Of a DNA stretch of 64,000 bases, positions 61,451-64,000 are shown one piece after another. A program made the translations under genes and the position numbers. The notes below the pieces were generated by a model, which was given only the letters and a program-made list of their open reading frames with translations, made no database searches and was not told the DNA's origin. Source of the stretch: Phytohabitans suffuscus (GTDB lineage: Bacteria > Actinomycetota > Actinomycetes > Mycobacteriales > Micromonosporaceae); contig NZ_AP022871.1 of NCBI RefSeq assembly GCF_011764565.1, positions 10,084,720 through 10,148,719 of the forward strand. The letters are read 5' to 3'. Position 1 is the stretch's first letter. Each line of letters starts with the position of its first letter.

Positions 61451-62062
61451 TCAGGCGCCCGCCGCCAGGCGGGTGATGACGGGACGGAGCCAGTCGAACC
61501 AGGCCGGGCTGTCGTAGAGGCGCTCGGGCACCAGGAAGCGCTTGCCGTCGATCGGGCGGACCTTGTCGTCGCGGACCGGCAGCAGGATGAACTCCAGCTC
61601 GAACGGTGCCGACCGCCGGCCGAGGGAGCGCTCGATCTCGCGGACGAAGAGGCTGAGGTGGGGCGTGTGGGGCGGGTGCACCAGCGGGCCCGCCGGGCTG
61701 CGGGTGCGGTGCCAGTCGTCGGCCTCGGCGAAGCGGCGTACGACGACCTCCCGCAGCAACGGCCAGGCGGCGAGGCCGGCGAAGTCGGGCGGCCCGAGCT
61801 CCACGAAGCGGGCTATCTCGTCCGGGCCGGTCGGGCGGGACAGGCCCAGCACCGCGCGCCACCAGCCGAGCCAGCCCTCCGCCAGTGGCGCCGCCGAGGG
61901 CAGGGTCGGTGCCGGGAGCGGGGCGATGTCGAGCGGGCCGGGCACCACGCCGCCGGCCGGTACGTCGATGCCCTCGGCCGCCCTGATCCACAGTGGCCAG
62001 TTGTGGTGCTGGCCGCCGCTGCCGATCCCGATGCTCCAGGAGTCGGAACCACGCATGCGCAT
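61451..62062 (-). CDS. Conserved hypothetical cytosolic protein
   Basis: A 203-residue protein without recognised motifs. It is rich in tryptophan and proline (WPLWIRAAEGIDVPAGGVVP, WLGWWRAVLG) with a C-terminal LEFILLPVRDDKVRPIDGKR segment. No signal peptide or membrane helix. GGAGG stands four bases before the first ATG (62062) and ten before the next (62056), so either could be used. Context gives no hint of function. Confidence 0.65.
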   Translation of the reverse strand: MRMRGSDSWSIGIGSGGQHHNWPLWIRAAEGIDVPAGGVVPGPLDIAPLPAPTLPSAAPLAEGWLGWWRAVLGLSRPTGPDEIARFVELGPPDFAGLAAWPLLREVVVRRFAEADDWHRTRSPAGPLVHPPHTPHLSLFVREIERSLGRRSAPFELEFILLPVRDDKVRPIDGKRFLVPERLYDSPAWFDWLRPVITRLAAGA

Positions 62063-62245
62063 GCTGCCTCCACGGGGTCGCGATCAGCGCGGTCGTCGGA
62101 CGAGCGGCAGGTCGGTCGCGCCGTAAGGTCACATGGTACGCGTCGGGAGGTCCATCCACTGTCGACCGAAGCGGTTGGCTAACGGTTCGCCTGGTTCGGC
62201 CGCGGTGCGGGAGGTGTCCGGCGTCGCGGCGGACCAGGCGGCGGA

Positions 62246-62578
62246 TCAAGCCGTTGCGCTGGCTGCGACATCGCACCTTGCCGAGGCAGAGCTGCTGACT
62301 GGCCCGCTCCGGCCGTCCGGTACGGCGGAGGGGCGTGGTAGCGATTCCAGCTGGCGAAATGACCGTCCTCCCAGAGAGAACCGCATCCGCAGGCTTCGGT
62401 TCGAACTCTCCAGTCTGGCTTTTTCCAGCGTCAACTCTTGGTAAGCACTGGTGTACCGGTTACCAGGCTGCGTCACTCCAAGCGACTCGAGATCCTTCAA
62501 GCCAGATACGACCAGGGCATAATGGACCCTAGCCTCTCTGGCGGTTTCTCTGGCATCCCTGGCGAGCGATGCCACCAC
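62246..62578 (-). CDS. Short helical ORF with atypical composition
   Basis: A 110-codon frame starting at a GTG pair (62578/62575). The first 65 residues (LARDARETAREARVHYALVV, then YTSAYQELTLEKARLESSNR) are probably helical or coiled-coil; the tail is Ser/Pro/Arg-rich. Codons such as AGA, TAT, CAT, TCT and CTA are frequent, unlike the neighbours, so third positions are much less GC-rich. This suggests acquired DNA. No family recognised; it may not be a real gene. Confidence 0.4.
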   Translation of the reverse strand: MVASLARDARETAREARVHYALVVSGLKDLESLGVTQPGNRYTSAYQELTLEKARLESSNRSLRMRFSLGGRSFRQLESLPRPSAVPDGRSGPVSSSASARCDVAASATA

Positions 62579-62691
62579 CGAGATGGGGTGATGACGGGGC
62601 CGCCGTTCGGGCAGCTGTACGGCGTCGTATTGACGTGTGCTGCCGTCGTCCCCACGGAGCGCGTCGACGATCGCGACCTGTCGTACGTGTG

Positions 62692-64000
62692 TCAGCGGCC
62701 CCTGCGGCCGCCCGCGCCGAAGGCCATCCGGGCACCCGGCGGGGTGAAGTTCTGCTTCGGGAAGTCGGACAGTGTCGTGGCCATGGTCTGGGCCACCGCG
62801 GAGATCACGCCCTGCTGGACTCCCGAGCCGACGTAGTCATGCGGGTTGTCCGGGTTCGCGGCGATCGAGGCGACCGAGAGCTGCGGGGTGTAGCCGACGA
62901 ACGACGCGGTCGAGTCGTACTCCGAGGTGCCGGTCTTGCCCGCCACCTGCCGCCCGCCCATGATGCCGGCGACCTCGTCGGCGGTGCCGCCGTCGCAGCG
63001 GCCGTACGCGGACTGGTCGCCGACCGGGCAGCGGGCCGCGTCGGTGGCCGCGCGGGCCACGTCCTGCCTCAGCACCCGCTGGCACTTGGGATTGCTGACG
63101 GGCAGCCTGTTGCCGGACGGGTCGATGATCGACAAGACCGGCGTGGGCTGGCAGTGGATACCCTCGGCGGCCACGGTCGCGTAGGAGTTGGCCAGGTCGA
63201 GCGGCATGGTGGCGGAGACGCCCAGGGTGAACGCGCCCCACCGGGCCGCCTGGGTCTTCGCGAGCTTCGCGTCGCTGTCGGCCCGGAACTCGATGCCCAG
63301 CCGCTGCGCCATCTGGACCACCTTGTCGGCGCCGACCTCCTGCTCCAGCCAGACGAAGTACGTGTTGACCGAACGCCCGAAACCAGACCACATGGTGCGA
63401 TAACCGTTCATCCACGACGGGGTGGCGTTGCGCGGGCACCACTTGTCGCCGCAGCCGGCCTCGCCTCCGCCGGGGTACTTGGAGAGGAAGCGGGTCGGCG
63501 CGTTGAAGCCGGTGTCCAGGTCCCGCCCGGACTCCAGCGCGGCCAGCATGGTGAACATCTTGAAGGTCGAACCCGCCTGGTACCCGACGACCGACCCGCC
63601 GCCGGCGACCAGCTGGTTGGTGGTGTCGTTCAGGCTGTAGTGGCGGTTGACGGCCAGCGCGAGCACGCGGCCGGTGCCCGGCTGCACCACGGCCATCGGA
63701 GCGGCCCGGTCGCTGCCGTACCCGTACACGCCCAGCACGTTGTTCTGGGCGACCTCCTGGGTCTCCGGGTCCAGCGAGCTGACGACGCGGTACCCGCCCT
63801 GGAACAGGTTGCGCTCCCGCTGCTGCGGGTTGGCGCCGAACTCCGGCTGGGCCATCCACCACTGCCGCACGTAGTCGCAGAAGAAGCCCCAGGTGTCACG
63901 GCGCGCCGCGACGCAGCCGCTGGGCAGCCGGGTGGTCTTGAGGCGCAGCGGCTCGGCCTTGGCCTTGGCCGCCTGGTCGGGCGTGATCTTCCCGGTGCGG
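62692..64000 (-). CDS. Penicillin-binding protein, transpeptidase domain (5' end outside window)
   Basis: The C-terminal ~436 residues of a bifunctional (PBP1-like) penicillin-binding protein; the frame stays open to the window edge. The transpeptidase motifs are complete: S-x-x-K in AGSTFKMFT, S-x-N in GRSVNTYF, and KTG in VAGKTGTSE. The upstream part (RVVSSLDPETQEVAQ) is the linker that follows the glycosyltransferase domain. It cross-links peptidoglycan outside the membrane. The C-terminus is short and Gly/Arg-rich. Confidence 0.92.
   Translation of the reverse strand, partial: RTGKITPDQAAKAKAEPLRLKTTRLPSGCVAARRDTWGFFCDYVRQWWMAQPEFGANPQQRERNLFQGGYRVVSSLDPETQEVAQNNVLGVYGYGSDRAAPMAVVQPGTGRVLALAVNRHYSLNDTTNQLVAGGGSVVGYQAGSTFKMFTMLAALESGRDLDTGFNAPTRFLSKYPGGGEAGCGDKWCPRNATPSWMNGYRTMWSGFGRSVNTYFVWLEQEVGADKVVQMAQRLGIEFRADSDAKLAKTQAARWGAFTLGVSATMPLDLANSYATVAAEGIHCQPTPVLSIIDPSGNRLPVSNPKCQRVLRQDVARAATDAARCPVGDQSAYGRCDGGTADEVAGIMGGRQVAGKTGTSEYDSTASFVGYTPQLSVASIAANPDNPHDYVGSGVQQGVISAVAQTMATTLSDFPKQNFTPPGARMAFGAGGRRGR

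Noticed and set aside
61407..62276. Minus-strand 289-codon frame overlapping the 203-residue hypothetical gene
   Set aside because: Arg/Pro-rich and without a ribosome site, whereas the alternative frame at 61451-62062 has GGAGG and a balanced composition.

Overview
This is a high-GC actinobacterial chromosome segment. Support comes from the strongly G/C-ended codons, a luciferase-like (probably F420-dependent) oxidoreductase, a SigE-type ECF sigma factor with an adjacent membrane partner, a DUF222/HNH protein, an LppX-like lipoprotein, Tat and lipoprotein signals, and a single TTA codon in a transporter gene. A filamentous actinomycete, possibly Micromonosporaceae, fits best; the family is an inference.

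Left part (1-25.4 kb, nearly all on the minus strand): a large catabolic island. One tightly coupled operon runs leftwards from a thiolase-fold gene (21448) through DUF35, an amidohydrolase, a FAD oxidoreductase joined to an MmgE/PrpD protein, a second FAD oxidoreductase, a small two-half protein, an acyl-CoA ligase, a cupin, a CDC48-like AAA+ ATPase, a second cupin and a luciferase-like oxidoreductase (8152). Most junctions are 4-base ATGA or GTGA overlaps. Further left are a PucR regulator, a Pot-type ABC importer (binding protein, ATPase, two permeases), a third FAD oxidoreductase and another MmgE/PrpD gene cut by the window edge. To the right, past a patch of gene relics (21.6-22.8 kb), lie a third MmgE/PrpD gene, a Glu/Leu/Val-type dehydrogenase and a divergent LysR regulator. 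The substrate is unknown. The enzyme set suggests CoA activation, FAD-dependent desaturation, MmgE/PrpD chemistry and possibly a retro-aldol C-C cleavage.

Middle part (26.4-41.5 kb): two divergent catabolic operons sharing one promoter region (32.87-33.29 kb). Leftwards: Pot-type ABC importer, N-acyl-D-amino-acid deacylase and a FadR-type GntR regulator. Rightwards: DAO-family amine oxidase, mu-crystallin-like ketimine reductase, aldehyde dehydrogenase, fused 2-oxoacid dehydrogenase E1 and glutaryl-CoA dehydrogenase. Together they read as uptake and deacylation of an N-acyl (D-)amino acid followed by a pipecolate/2-aminoadipate-type lysine route to crotonyl-CoA. A second DAO-type gene follows.

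Right part (41.5-64 kb): ordinary single genes (alcohol dehydrogenase, acyltransferase with divergent TetR and a clear operator, MBL-fold hydrolase, DUF222/HNH protein, RibD-type reductase, metallophosphoesterase, sigma/anti-sigma pair, uridine kinase, lipoprotein, penicillin-binding protein). They are separated by repeat-rich spacers: four dispersed repeat families, several 18-20 bp tandem arrays, and a second patch of gene relics (56.6-57.6 kb).

Caution: six genes spread along the window are each broken by what looks like one missing base in a short C/G run, with good protein homology on both sides in two frames; a seventh is likely. This pattern suggests assembly errors more than biological decay, so these genes should be checked before being treated as pseudogenes.
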